Below the pieces are notes generated by a model, which saw only the letters and a program-made list of their open reading frames with translations, made no database searches and had not been told where the DNA came from. Positions 11,086-22,922 of a stretch of DNA of 64,000 nt are shown here, one piece after another. This stretch comes from Orientallactaga sibirica (Eukaryota > Chordata > Mammalia > Rodentia > Dipodidae). How positions within the stretch are numbered: position 1 is the stretch's first letter; the number at the start of each line of letters is the position of its first letter. Location: the NCBI GenBank assembly GCA_036365145.1, contig JAEOAD010000015.1:7309501-7373500 (forward strand), in the 5' to 3' direction. Made by a program: the position numbers and the translations under genes.

Positions 11086-12660
11086 TTTTTAAAAGAGTGA
11101 ATAATGTGGTAAAAACACTTGATTATCATTCTGGAAAAGCTTATAGATTCCCTTTTAGCTAACTCCATTGAGAGACTGGGCCAGATAATGGTAACATGAG
11201 TCCCAACAGGGATCTCTAATTTGAGTAAAGAATTCTTAGCACTTACTGTAAGGATTATTTGAATGAAATGCAAATCTTCACCATTCCTTAAGGCTATCAA
11301 GTGGCTTATATCCACAGACATAAATGATATCATTTTCATCAAGAGTGGGAGTAAATAAGCCCACTTATCACACTGGTACAGTGGAGTTGTTAGGCCGTGC
11401 ATGTACTTGCTATGATATTGCTTGCCTGAGATAAAATAGATCATTTCTCTTTCCCATGTTGACTTGTCATGATGAGATCATAAAGATGGTACCATGGCCA
11501 TGCCAAGACAGGTTGTCTGTGATGATAATATAAAAGTCATATTTGTCATTATGACATGGTGAACCTGCCATTTTGCATTCTTTACTTGTGTATCCCCATA
11601 AGACATATCTCTGTCACTATGATTTGGGGTACCTGTCTATCAAGATGTCACTACAGAACTTTTTTTCTCAGAAAAAATGATACAGAATGTATTTTTTTTT
11701 TGGTGGATGGCTATGGCTGTTACTCCTCATTATGTACCTATCATATTGATACTATATGCTTACCATTTGAGATGGATTCGATACATCTTCCAGTGCTAGT
11801 GATAATGTGCATTTGGCTGTCCCAAAGGCACACAGCTCCTGCTTTGTGATTTTGTAGTTAGTCTTCAAGTAGCTCAATAGGCCAGGGCAGGGTCAGTTGT
11901 GTGTAGTTTATGCAAGGCAGCTTTGACTGATCAATATCTTGGTGGTCTCTTCTTATTGACCAAGTGCCACACTATTAATAATGTCCCCATCCAAACTTTC
12001 TTCTTATCCAGTGTTGTTGACTTATTAAATGGCTCATCTTGCTGGCATCATTCTGAACTCTCTCCCCAACCCAAACACTCCCCATTGTTTTTATTCCATA
12101 TACCTCAGGTGTCACCAAGTGTGATAGTTTCTGTCATTGCTCACTCTGGGTTCCCACCTTAGTTAATCCTTTCTGAAAACTTCACCACAGATACATTCAT
12201 TAGTGTGTTTAAATAACCTCCTAGGTATCTCTCAGTCTAGTCAAGATTCTCCACCACACCAAGTCTTATGGTATCACTTCCTAATTATTCCCTAACGTGT
12301 CCCTTCTTTATTCCCACTGCTCCTGTGATGGTGGTAGCCCTGGCCTTCCTGCCTTCAGAGTTTCCCATAGCAAGTTCCTCCTCAGCCCCATGATCACACT
12401 GATCATTCTAGCATAGCTTGATAATGTCAGAACCCTCTTTCACCCTTTTTCAAGATCTGAAAATTGGCAGTGACACTATATTTTCCAAATACAATAAAAT
12501 CTCACATTCTCATTCCAGATTCTGAGAATTTAGCTCTGATCAGTTTTTAACACCTGTCTCTCAGAACTTTCCTTTAAACTCGATATCAGCCTTTCACTTT
12601 TTAGCTCCTTTGTTCATGCCGTACTTACCATCAGATATCCATGCTCCTCTACAATGGTGA
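11086..12660. other. Single-copy stretch, possibly ancient repeats
   Basis: No gene recognised. Part of 12100-12500 has the pyrimidine-rich look of decayed L2/MER sequence, but I cannot assign it. A frame of about 132 codons on the minus strand at 11046-11444 has no recognisable domain and overlaps the MIR end. Confidence 0.4.
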
Positions 12661-12870
12661 GGAAAGGAGGCTCTGGTGCCAAGCTGCCTCAATGTGAATA
12701 CTGGTTCCATATTCCAAGATATTTCTGATGTTAGGTAAATTTTCTAGCCCCTCTTGGCTTCATTTCTTCATCTCTAAGTGGGACCAACACTATAACTACC
12801 TAGTACACATGGTTATAGGAAAATAGAAGAAACTTAGCACACACTAGTTATCACTACTTTTATTAATATT
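12661..12870 (+). repeat. MIR relic
   Basis: The MIR order is preserved: ggctctggtgccaagctgcc, aatactggttccat, cttcatttcttcatctctaa, and aacttagcacacactag followed by tatcactacttttatta. Age is comparable with other mammal-wide MIRs. Confidence 0.8.
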
Positions 12871-13656
12871 CTCATTACTCTCTCCATCCAGTTTAAGTAA
12901 ATTTTTCTGCAAGTCCTTCATCAAGTACTTCCTCAAGACCAGCCAAACACTGAATCTTCCACAGGATTATTCTTGCACATTTATCATATTTTTGTCTTAT
13001 TTTATCGTTATTTTTGTATTTGTGCTAATAAACTGTAAGCTCTTAGATGCAAAAAAGCATTTTAGATATCTTCTTCAACATTCAAAACAATAATTAGTGT
13101 AGAATTAGTGTTCAGTAGCTATTACTGAATGAATCCACAGTAAGTTGCTTCTCATCTTTGAAAAGTAAAGAGCTGAGATTTTTTTATAAACACTTAGCTC
13201 AGATGCTCACAGTACATGCTTAGGGAGTCCTGTATGTCCCCTAGACAAGAAGCCATGAAATCTTAAGCAGCACAGGCTTGAGCCATCTGTATGAATAACC
13301 AACCAAGATGGTGTTACTAGTGTAGGCCCACCTGCCTAAGGCCACTTGTGACAGTGAGGTTATGCAGGCCATCAGAGAACTCTGATTCAGCTGTCTTAAA
13401 AAATGGATTCATTATCCTGGAGATTTGAAGCTAGGATTATTCCTAATTAGTTACTCCAGAAATCCAATTGTATAATAAAGGACTCATGGTTTTTTTTTTT
13501 AAACCTTCCAATTTGGCATTGTCTCCAGGTTGTTCCTCTCAAGACGCCTAACAGCTCTTGAGATAACAAGGGAGGGTGTGCCCCAGGAGATCTCATTTTC
13601 CATATCACTGGTCAGATACTGGACACAAGACTGTGTCAACTAATCACTTACAAGGA
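12871..13656. other. Single-copy stretch, no gene seen
   Basis: Nothing recognisable beyond an 11-base T-run near 13490. No coding signal. Confidence 0.45.
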
Positions 13657-13665
13657 TAATGCAAT

Positions 13666-13974
13666 ATTTGTGTACACACACACACACACACATATAGTAT
13701 GCATTCATGTGTGTCTGGGGTGAAAGTTCATGTACTTTTGCATGCATGAGGAGGCCAGAGGTGGCAAGTGGCTCTTTGCTTATTTTTTGAGGCAGAATGT
13801 CTTGATGAACCCAGAGCTCACTGATCAGGCTACACTGGCTGGGCAGCAAGCCCTAGGATTCTTCTGTCTCTACCTCCCCATTTCTGGGACTATAGGCACA
13901 GGCTGGATCTGAGCTCAGGTTCTCGTGCTTAGATGGCAAGCATTTTAACCACTGAACCATTTTCCTAGTCCCAG
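13666..13974 (-). mobile_element. B4-type composite SINE, 9-bp target-site duplication
   Basis: The reverse complement reads as an ID/tRNA head (actaggaaaatggttcagtgg), a B1-like middle and a CA-rich tail (13673-13692). The target repeat taatgcaat is perfect at 13657-13665 and 13975-13983. Confidence 0.82.
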
Positions 13975-13983
13975 TAATGCAAT

Positions 13984-14989
13984 CATCATATTGGCTTTAA
14001 CCAATGAGAATTTATGTAATTCTGGAAGAGTAGAAATAAGCACTGGAATAAAATCAAAGCTTTCACAGCATGAAAGAAGGGAGCACTGACCACTGGTTGG
14101 GTAGTCACAGATACCTTCCTTATCAACTCTCATAAAAGGAGAGAAGCTGCCACATTATCTATAAGGATGTTGAACCTATTCAAATTTTATGTGAAAAACA
14201 AAACATCAAAAAACATCATATTTACATGTAAATAGAACTGACTATGATCCAAGTATTGGGTGAAAAATTTTTGTATTTATCATAGAGGTTTTCTGCTTAG
14301 CACTTCCCAATTCCTGAGATTTATTCAGTCATTTGAGTCTTCAGGGTAATTGCTTATGATCTGAGATAATAATATATATATAAATATATATTAATTATTA
14401 TATATATTTACCTAAATAAAACCCATCTTATTCACCATAGAGGAATAGAAACAAAATTCTCAGCATTGGTCTGTCTCTTGCTTTTTATTACATATGGGTC
14501 AACCCTTCAGTGGTTTTCATTGTCCATTAGAAAAAACCCCCACAAACCCCAAAAGAACTAAGAATATCAGCAAAATACCCAAAGTCCTCTGTGATTAGGT
14601 TTTCTCTGGCTCTCCAGCACAGTCTTCCTTCCTTGTTCCCCTCTAAGCCCCCTTTGCAGCCACAAAGATATACTTGCAATGTACTGGACATACCATGTTC
14701 CTTTCTGGCCTTTCTTTGTCTGTCTGGAAACTTTTGCTCATCCCAACGTTTATGTTAGTTGTCTTCTTCATAAAAAGTGTGATTTTTCTAGGTTTCTCCA
14801 GACAGTTCACCTGCCTTTGCCTGTATGTGGCCTGGCATCAACGAGCCCTCTGCTGCATCCATTATTTGCTGTAATTACCTGTGGTCTTGGAACATGGGGT
14901 CCCTAAGCCAGCAGGATGACTCTGCTACTTTCTGCTATTTGTTTCTTAACTAGACCAGAGATATAATGGGGCACAGAGTGGCAAGTAAA
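13984..14989. other. Single-copy stretch with AT-rich hairpin
   Basis: No gene recognised. At 14368-14412 an AT-only block (ataataatatatatataaat, then atatattaattattatatat) can fold on itself. Two overlapping frames at 14674-14906 are not protein-like. Confidence 0.45.
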
Positions 14990-15560
14990 TAGTTTTAAGT
15001 GTAAGCTTATAATTTTCTTAATAAATCAGAGATTAATCAGTGGCTGGTTCTTCTTACCCTCTTTTAAGTCATATCCAAATTTGAGTTATAATCTGATCAT
15101 TTATGAATAGATTAGCTGCTGGTAAATAGGCACATTTCTGCATTCTTACCTTGAAATATATATATATACGTGTGTGTGTGTGTGTGTGTGTGTGTGTTAA
15201 TGGCAGTGAGAACCATTAGTGAATCCATTATTTTTGAATTCAAGTTATACTTCGATGGCTAAGGTTAATTATTGATTTGTTTTATTCTGTGATTAAAGCC
15301 ATTAGCCACTATTAGCAAATGAAGATGTTTATGCATGTTTGAATGTCAGCTGGGTTGCATTTCATAGCAGGGGCTCAGGTTAAATGATTATCTCTGAGAA
15401 TGACATCTAGAATAGCAATACACAGACTTGCTAAAGGTAACCTGTGATTTTTCCTTGTGATAGAAAAATAAAAAGAATCTGATTGCCTCCACTAATTATT
15501 CTTTCTGAGCACAGAAACTGGCTAGAATTTACTTTTAGTTGAATTTAGTCTCCATCATCT
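14990..15560. other. Single-copy block rich in homeodomain-type sites
   Basis: Outside the TG tract this block is repeat-free and AT-rich, with many TAAT-core words (gattaatca, gttaattattgatt, gattaaagccattag, aaatgatta). That look is common in conserved non-coding developmental enhancers. This is impression only: no alignment was possible and a function is not shown. Confidence 0.3.
15157..15197. repeat. (TA)n(TG)n microsatellite
   Basis: A short TA run joined through acg to about 14 TG units. Confidence 0.93.
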
Positions 15561-16893
15561 GGTTTTGAGTGACAAGACTTCTCGGCAGGAGTTAGAAAGA
15601 GTGACTGAGAACTCCACTGTCTCCAGGGACTGTGGACTCTGCTTTTAATTTTCCTTTATCAGGGAAGAAAGTGGAATGCATTCACTTACTCTTTGAAATA
15701 GCTGAGAAGGCAGCTTGAAGCTCTCAGCTTGGTCTCCACTGGACACAGTTTCAGTCAATGAGTGGAAGGCACTGCTTGCTTTAGGCATCTCTGAGCCTGT
15801 CAAACTTTTACTAGCTGTGTTCTTACTGGGACAGAGCGACCCTGAATCTACCTTGCCCTCCCACTCTCTGTGTAACTCAGATCTCAAAGGCTTATCATGT
15901 CACATCCAATGTGGGATCATCAATAGTCAGGAGTTTGGGGTAGGGGTTTGGTTCCACCTGGAACTTTCCTTCTTACGCTTTTTCTACCCTGTAGGCCTTG
16001 GAGTCCTCCCTGGTTTTGTCTGTGGCCATGCCAGTGTGTAGGGAAATATTGAGAGTGATGAATGTGTGACAGACTCTGATGTGGGTCTAGAGGAGAATCC
16101 ATTGTTTGTACTTACGTTCCCACCTGCCATAACTTGCATAGGTCCAATTGCAAGGGATCGTGGGAAGCATAGTCTGACAGCTTTGTCTGACAAAAGAGAA
16201 TCATTTTGGGAAGTGACTTGCTAGAGTAGGCTGTGATTTTCTTTGCTTCTTTCTAGTGGAGGAAGCTAGCCTGTGTGGAGAGGGCTTTCAAGTGAGGGAC
16301 TTCCTCAGCCTGCCCTCTCTTGCTTTGGTGTCCAGAGGGAAGCCTCCTCTCACCACAACCTCATCTTTCCTGAATGGTCTCCAGTTTTTTCCAGGCAGAG
16401 GTGATAACTTGAGTGTAAGAACAGCCACAGACTGACTTCCTGCAGATCTAACATGGAGTAGGACCATGGTAAACATTTGCTGATGACTAACTGGTGGACT
16501 GATGAGTTCTGGTGAACCCAAGAATTCTGTCACCTAGATTTGACATACATACATTTTAGAAGGCTTATCTTTTTGTCCTTTGTACAAACCTTCCCAGTTA
16601 TCTACAGTTCATCTTTCCCTGGGAGCCATTTCAATTAAGACACTTCAAAATGAGTCAATGAGTTGAAGGTATAGATGACTATTCTGATTAACTTCCTGCC
16701 CACCAGTCACAGAGATATATGATGGGAATTATCAGGGCAGACAGGAATTAGGGCAGCCAGGTTGGGAGCAGCTGGTAGATCAGGATTTGGGGGTACAAAA
16801 AGATGGGAAAAGTGTTAGGACAGGGATGGGATGGGTATTCTCAAGAGTGGGAGAAGGAGCCCTGGCACATAAGTTGATATAGCATGAAGTCTT
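15561..16893. other. Single-copy stretch, no gene seen
   Basis: No repeat or gene recognised. Several overlapping frames of 60-108 codons on both strands (15645-16193) reflect locally balanced base composition. None has a domain or plausible exon borders. Confidence 0.45.
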
Positions 16894-16912
16894 CTAGAAT
16901 CTGTATTTTTAA

Positions 16913-17126
16913 AAATATTTTATTTATTTTAAGAGGGAGAGAGAGAGCAGAAGAGACCGATGGAGAGAAAGAGAGGAGGGGCATACCAGGGCCTGTAGTC
17001 ACTGTAAATGAACTCCAGACACATGTGCCCCCTTGTGCATCTGGCTTACATGGGTCCTGGGGAATTGAACCAGGATCCTTAGGCTTTGCAGGCAAATGCT
17101 TTAACTGCTAAGCTATTTCCCCAATC
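16913..17126 (-). mobile_element. tRNA-derived SINE, 19-bp target-site duplication
   Basis: Full-length minus-strand copy from the aatattttatttatttt tail to the head ctaagctatttccccaatc. A perfect 19-bp repeat, ctagaatctgtatttttaa, flanks it at 16894-16912 and 17127-17145. Confidence 0.96.
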
Positions 17127-17145
17127 CTAGAATCTGTATTTTTAA

Positions 17146-17671
17146 TGTTTTAACACTGGATTTCCTGACTCTAAATTTAAATGGCAATTTCTCATGATGT
17201 TTAAAGGATAATAAAAATGAGATGGTGGAGAAGCCTGATTTCTTATAGGCTGAACTGGAGGAATTTTGGGGGCCTCACTTGGTATCCCCCCTCAACTATA
17301 TAATCTCACCACTGGCTTGAAAGCACCAGAGATGGAGCTTCTTACTCAGAGATGCTATTGTTCCCTGGTCTTCTCTGAGTAAGAGGAGGACACCCTCTCT
17401 GGTGGGAGTTGTTGGGAAGATCTGACACCCCCAATATTCCTTTAGAGTGTGAATTTCTGTGGCTGTCCAGCTTCTGGAGATTTGCTGGCTGTCTAGTGTT
17501 CCTTTGTTTGTGACTATATTACTCAATTCTCTGCTTTCCTCTCTGCCTTTCCCCTGTGTGCCAGTCTTTGTGTCAAAAACTTCCCCTTTTATAAGGACAC
17601 AGTCATATGGATTGAGGCCTACCTTATAAACCTCACATTAACTCTCCATCTATAATAATTTCTACTTCTTT
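17146..17671. other. Single-copy stretch, no gene seen
   Basis: Nothing recognisable. Confidence 0.45.
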
Positions 17672-17875
17672 TAAAATATTTTTAATTTATTTATGTATTT
17701 AAGGGAATGAAAGAAGGAGAGAGAATGAGCATGCCAGGGCCTCCAGCCACTGCAAACAAACTACATATGCCTGAGCTACCATGTGCAACTGGCTTATGTG
17801 GGTTCTGGGGAGTTGAATCTAGGTCCTTAGGCTTCACAGGCAAGTGCCTTAACCAGTAAGCCATCTCTCCAGCCC
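17672..17875 (-). mobile_element. tRNA-derived SINE
   Basis: Minus-strand copy with tail ttaaaatatttttaatttat, body ccagggcctccagccactgc and head taagccatctctccagccc. Imperfect flanking repeat: tttctacttctt against acttctatttct. Confidence 0.93.
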
Positions 17876-18479
17876 AACAACTTCTATTTCTAAATAAGGT
17901 TACATTCACAGGTCCTGGGGGATAAGAATTCAAGATATTTGGGGAGTGGGGAGAGGCACAATTCTACTCATGGAAATGACCAAGCACATCTTGAAGGGGC
18001 TAAATCCTATAACCTAGGTTGGAACCCACCCTCATGTTAGTGCCTTTCATCTGGATGTTCATTAAATACTCCCACTGGATGTTTCTAAACAGCTCTCACA
18101 AACATGGAGCAACCCTGCTCTTCCTGTCCTCCCCACAGATCCACCCCTTGCCTTGTGATTTCAGACAGAGGGAATGACACCATTGTGGCCCTTGCCCAGA
18201 AGCATGAGTTTCTACCAAGACTCCTCCTTTTCCTACTTGTTGCACTCAATTCTCTACCAGGGCATGCAATTTTGCCCTCTTGACATCTTCCTAATCCCAC
18301 TCTGACTTTCTATCCAGGCTACCAGGCTGTTTACTTAGGGTTTTGCTTCACTTTACTTGTCTTCAATCCCACTCAATTCTCATCCACCTGTATGTATCAC
18401 ACACGCAGTGACCATTGCATATGAAAGTTTGCATATAATCTTATTTTAAACCTTTTAGGGTTCTTCTCCCACACTTTTG
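17876..18479. other. Single-copy stretch, no gene seen
   Basis: No gene or clear repeat recognised. Confidence 0.45.
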
Positions 18480-18790
18480 AGACAAATTCAAACGTGAGGC
18501 ACATTTTTATGATCTATCCCATTTACCCTAGGTCTCATTTCCATTCGCTCACCTTCCACTGCAGTTACTCTGAGTTGTAGCAATGGAAGTGCTACCCCCT
18601 CCCCACTGCCAGATGTACTCTACTTTCTCTTGCCTTTGCTCATGCAGTCCTTTCTGCTGGAAATTTCCTCTCCTCTACTTCTCCTGGCCCCTAACAGCTA
18701 GTGAGTGGTTACAATTCAAATCTTACATCCTTTGTTAAACCTCCTTCCAAGTCTCAAGGCTATCCCTGCCCTGTCACAAGATAAGATAGA
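18480..18790. repeat. Probable L2 relic
   Basis: The phrases ttgcctttgctcatgcagtc, ctgctggaaatttcc and ttaaacctccttccaagtctc follow the order typical of decayed LINE-2 ends in mammals. Orientation is not assigned. Confidence 0.5.
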
Positions 18791-19467
18791 AACTTCACCT
18801 CACTAGTTCTTGTATCACAAAGCCTCAGAGCTGGTGTCATGGTCGTGGGAGCACTAGAGCAGTTAAAGGCCATGCATTGAGAAGGGCCTCCATGGGCCAT
18901 TGAAGTCACAATAAAACTGTCTTTAAACTTGTGTTTTGCCATCAAGTCCACTGTGAGTGTGGTGCACACACTGTAGGGCTTACATTCCTACCATATCCTC
19001 AGAATGGATTCTTGGGTACTGCCCTCCTCTGACTCGGCAATTTGTGCCACCTTTTTTGCTCAGGGAAAAGTGAGGCAAGGGAGTGGCATAGAGCCTCCTG
19101 GAGGAGACCCAAACACATGGAGACTCTGTACCTACCCCCAAGTATTTCTAAGATAAGTTCATTCTGGCAAGATGAAGGCTTCTCTGGTGCTTGACTTTGG
19201 CTGGATGAGCCTTTCTGGAAGTATGCTGTCATCTGGAAGATCAAGAGATAATAAGGAAAAGAAAAGATGTGTTTGCTTTTGGAACAACATTTTTAATGCT
19301 TTAGAGAGCTCCAACAATTATGAAGGTGGCTCTACCTGGCATATATAATATGCTCAAAGACAACTGCGTTTTAATACCTATTCAATGTCTCTCTAATCCA
19401 GTCACATCCCTCTTTTCCATCTCTATGACCTCAATACAGAAGCTTCTCTCTCAGATTATTTAACAGC
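18791..19467. other. Single-copy stretch, no gene seen
   Basis: No gene or clear repeat recognised. Confidence 0.45.
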
Positions 19468-19485
19468 CCCTCATTCATTCTTATT

Positions 19486-19654
19486 TTATTTTATTTTATT
19501 TTATTTTTTTGGTTTTTCGAGGTAGGGTCTCACTCTGTTCCAGGCTGACCTGGAATTCACTCTGTAGTCTCAGGGTGGCCTCGAACTCACGGCGATCCTC
19601 CTACCTCTGCCTCCCGAGTACTGGGATTAAAGGCGAGCGCCACCACACCTGGCT
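19486..19654 (-). mobile_element. Young B1 SINE, 18-bp target-site duplication
   Basis: Nearly consensus B1 on the minus strand, with a (TTTTA)n tail at 19481-19507 and a head ending caccacacctggct. The target repeat ccctcattcattcttatt is perfect at 19468-19485 and 19655-19672. Confidence 0.96.
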
Positions 19655-19672
19655 CCCTCATTCATTCTTATT

Positions 19673-20003
19673 CTTGTGTCCTAGGTGACTAGTAGAGGGC
19701 TAGGCATTGAGCAGGCTCTCACTGGGTAGATGATGAATAAATGAACCAATCAAATAAGTAGAAAACTAGTCTTGACAATGTTCTGTTGTTATTCTGTATG
19801 TTAAAGTGCCTCCCAGGTATACCACTGAGAAGTATCACTGGGAATTATTTAATTAGTTCTACACTATGGCCTTGACCAGGAGTTGATCAGAGTCCTGAGC
19901 TAATCTGTGTGGTCATGTATTTCCCCACCTTCTTTCATCCTGAAAATCCAGCTGCAGGCTGAGGACACACAGCTGGAGGACCATAGAGTCTTCAAAGATA
20001 GAA

Positions 20004-20040
<37 letters not shown>

Positions 20041-20397
20041 AAGCATTGGAATGACCAGGGAGCAAACTGGAAACAAAGCTGAATTAGGTCTTCTGTGACT
20101 CATTCCTTGTCAGTTTTAGATAACAACAGTTCTTCCTGCAGAGCAAGAGCTGTGGTCCAATAACTTGCCCCAGGAAGGGAAAAGAGTGGTGTTTGGTTTT
20201 GCCTGTACTGGAGTACTTTACCTAATGAGGTATGGTCTTGAGGAGGTTTTCTGGAATCTATGAAGAAACTAGTTTCAAAGCTGCGCTGACATACCTGTGC
20301 TTGGCTAGTCTAGCATCTGTGACTTTGGCCTCCCTAATTCTTAGGGCAGGCTTAAAAGTCCTTGGGGCTAAATCTACCTTTGATTTTATTTTAGTAC
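19673..20397. other. Single-copy stretch with 31-base T-run
   Basis: A pure T-run at 20006-20036 is not attached to any SINE or L1 body that I recognise. No gene seen. Confidence 0.5.
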
Positions 20398-20747
20398 ATT
20401 TGGATTTACCATAACAAAAACACCTGGAAGTAGAGAGTTTATAAACAATGAAATTTATTTCTTACAATTAAAGAAGCTGGGAAGTTCAAGATCAAGCCAC
20501 CAGTGGATCCAGTGTCTGGCAAGGACTCACTCTTTAATTTGTAGATGGTGCTCTTTTCCTGTGTCCTCACATGGTGGATGACTAGTTAGCCCTCTGGGGT
20601 CTTTTCTATGAGGACAAGAGTCTGATTCTTAAAGGGTCTGATCTCATTACCTGATCATCTCCTATGTATATCTCTTCATGCCATCACTTTGGGGATTAGG
20701 AATCAGTGCATGAGTTTTGGGGGAATACTAACATTCAGGCCATAGCA
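20398..20747 (-). mobile_element. MLT1A-like MaLR LTR
   Basis: The reverse complement starts tgctatggcctgaatgttag and runs through the MLT1A layout: cccccaaaactcatgcactg, the gaggacacagg segment, and cttgatcttgaacttcccag followed by an AATAAATTTC-type signal. Divergence fits an old, pre-rodent insertion. Confidence 0.85.
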
Positions 20748-21655
20748 CCTTCAGTGATTCATCACTAAACCTAAATTTCCATTTCCATCCATGCAAGGAC
20801 AAGACTCATACCCAACCTATCACTATGAAGTCACGTCCTTTAATACTCAGTGCCTGTCACCACTGGGCATCAGTGGAGAAATTGTAGCTATCATTCACAT
20901 AAGAGCAAACATGATTCCAGCCACCGTGTGCTAATAATATGTCCAGAAGTACATTTAGGAACCTTTATAATAACATTGGGCTGTTTTATTAGAGCAGGTA
21001 TAGTTTTCTGTGGTTTGTTTCTGAACCCAAAGGCATGTCTGTCAAGTATGGCTTGAAGACAGGCAAGCATGGCCATGTATGGAAGACCTCTGAATGACTT
21101 GTGGTGTCACTGGCACTGGTGGCTCAAAGGAAGAGTAGTGAAATTACATTTTGGTGACTGTAGCAGCTGTAGGCCAACAAGTGAGAAGGGGGACAGCTAT
21201 GTTGTTCCCCAGGCACATTCTTGACTAATAGGAGGCAGAATTCAGAGGCTATGGGCAATTTGGAGACTCCTGAGGTGTTTCTGGAATTCTCCGCTGCATT
21301 GACATGAAGGTTATCCTTCACAAGGCTATCCCAGCTAATGACTGAGCATCATAAACCATTTTAGCAAGAGACAAAACTACTCCAGTGGATGGCTTTGGGT
21401 CAAGACCTTCCAATGGCCTTGCCAAACCTGTTTTGAGACTATGCTTTAGTTTGAGGCTCTTTCTCCTTCCTTCCTTCTCCATTCTTTCAGAAATGTCAGA
21501 TCTAGTCATAGGCTGAAGATTTTCCCATCATTTTTCTGCTCCCTCCTTCAACAAGTCTCTTTAATGTATTATTACTCTGTTTTGATTCCTTTTTCACAAC
21601 ATGGATACATTTTCCCATCTATCCATCATCAAGGATCAGTAAACAACTTTTTTAA
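20748..21655. other. Single-copy stretch, no gene seen
   Basis: No gene or repeat family recognised. Confidence 0.45.
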
Positions 21656-22060
21656 ACCTTTAAAATAATTCAAAATTATTTTAATTGATAAATAAAAGTA
21701 ATATATATTTACTGTATACTGCAGATGCTGTTTTATATTGACACTTTCATACATGCATACAATGCATTTTGATTCTACTCCCTCAATTACTCTCTCTGCC
21801 TCACACTAAAACCCTTCTTCTTCTCCTCATTGGATACCCATCCCATTTTTATGAATTACTTTTTATTTGTCTGTTTGCTTGTTTATGATCCACTGAGTTA
21901 AATTAGGGTTGCATGGTCATGGGTGGGAGACTGGGCAATCACCAGTGGCCACCCCACTAAGGACAAGACTTCCTCACCCAGCAATATCCATTGCCACTAT
22001 TTATTCTAGGAGGTATACATGTGTGTGTGTGTGGGGGGGGTCCCATAGACTTCTCCCTCA
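21656..22060 (-). repeat. Old L1 3' UTR relic
   Basis: A/T-rich sequence, then ctccctcaattactctctctgcctcacac and ccaccccactaaggacaag, resembles an old rodent L1 3' UTR read on the minus strand. A short TG/G tract (22019-22039) ends it. The assignment rests on sequence character and is moderate. Confidence 0.5.
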
Positions 22061-22867
22061 TCTTTGATAATGTACTCACAGGCTCCTTGGGCAGGTAACC
22101 TGACCTGCTGTCAGTTCATGAACACAGTAGACTTTGTAGGCCTGTTTCTTATCTGGAAGGGGAAGATTTGGAAAGACAAGTCTGGAAGTGTACCTGGGGT
22201 TTTGACATCTGTAAAAACCATAGAAATTGATACAGGCTCAAATTCAAGCCCCAAAGAGGGTAGAACATAGAGGTCCAGATATCTCTGGCAAACATATCTA
22301 TGGTCTGGCCTCAATTTCTTTTGTGACTGTGACCTTCCTTTTTTACTTTTTTAAAATCTTTTTTATTTTTTACATTTTTATTGACAACTTCTATTCTTAC
22401 AGACAGTAAACCATCATATTTCTCTCCCCTTTCCCCTTCAGAACTCCACGCTCTATCATATCCCCCTCTCTCTCCATTAGTCTCTCTTTTAACTTGATGT
22501 AATCATCTTTTTCTCCTATTATGAGGGTCTTGTGGAGGTATTGCTAGACACTGTGAGGTCATGGATATCAAGGCCAATTTCTGCCTGGAAAGTTGCATTG
22601 TAAGGAGTGGTATCCTTCCTTTGGCTAATAAATTCTTTCCACCACCTCTTCCACAATGGACCCTGAGCCTTGGAGGATGAGATAGAGATGGTTCAGTGCT
22701 GGACACTCCTATGTCCCTTCTTCTTAGCACTATGTTACCTTTTGAGTCATCCCAGTGGTCACCGCCATCTGAAAAGAGAAGCTTCTCTAACCAGAAGTGA
22801 GAGTATCATTAATACATTAATATGAACATTAAGTGTAGTGCTTTCAGGGCAGTTTGGTGGGAATAAT

Positions 22868-22880
22868 ATACATACATACA

Positions 22881-22916
<36 letters not shown>

Positions 22917-22922
22917 TATATA
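22868..22922. repeat. (CATA)n(TA)n microsatellite inside L1 3' UTR
   Basis: About ten CATA units followed by TA units, on the sequence that in L1 copy 2 is non-repetitive (agtatatgcatttagc). It therefore expanded after insertion. Confidence 0.95.

Noticed and set aside
15645..16193. Cluster of overlapping frames on both strands
   Set aside because: No start context, domain, codon bias or splice signals. Such overlaps are expected at this base composition.
22868..22922. Regularly spaced short repeats as a CRISPR-like array
   Set aside because: They are 4-base microsatellite units without spacers; nothing in the window has a repeat-spacer layout.
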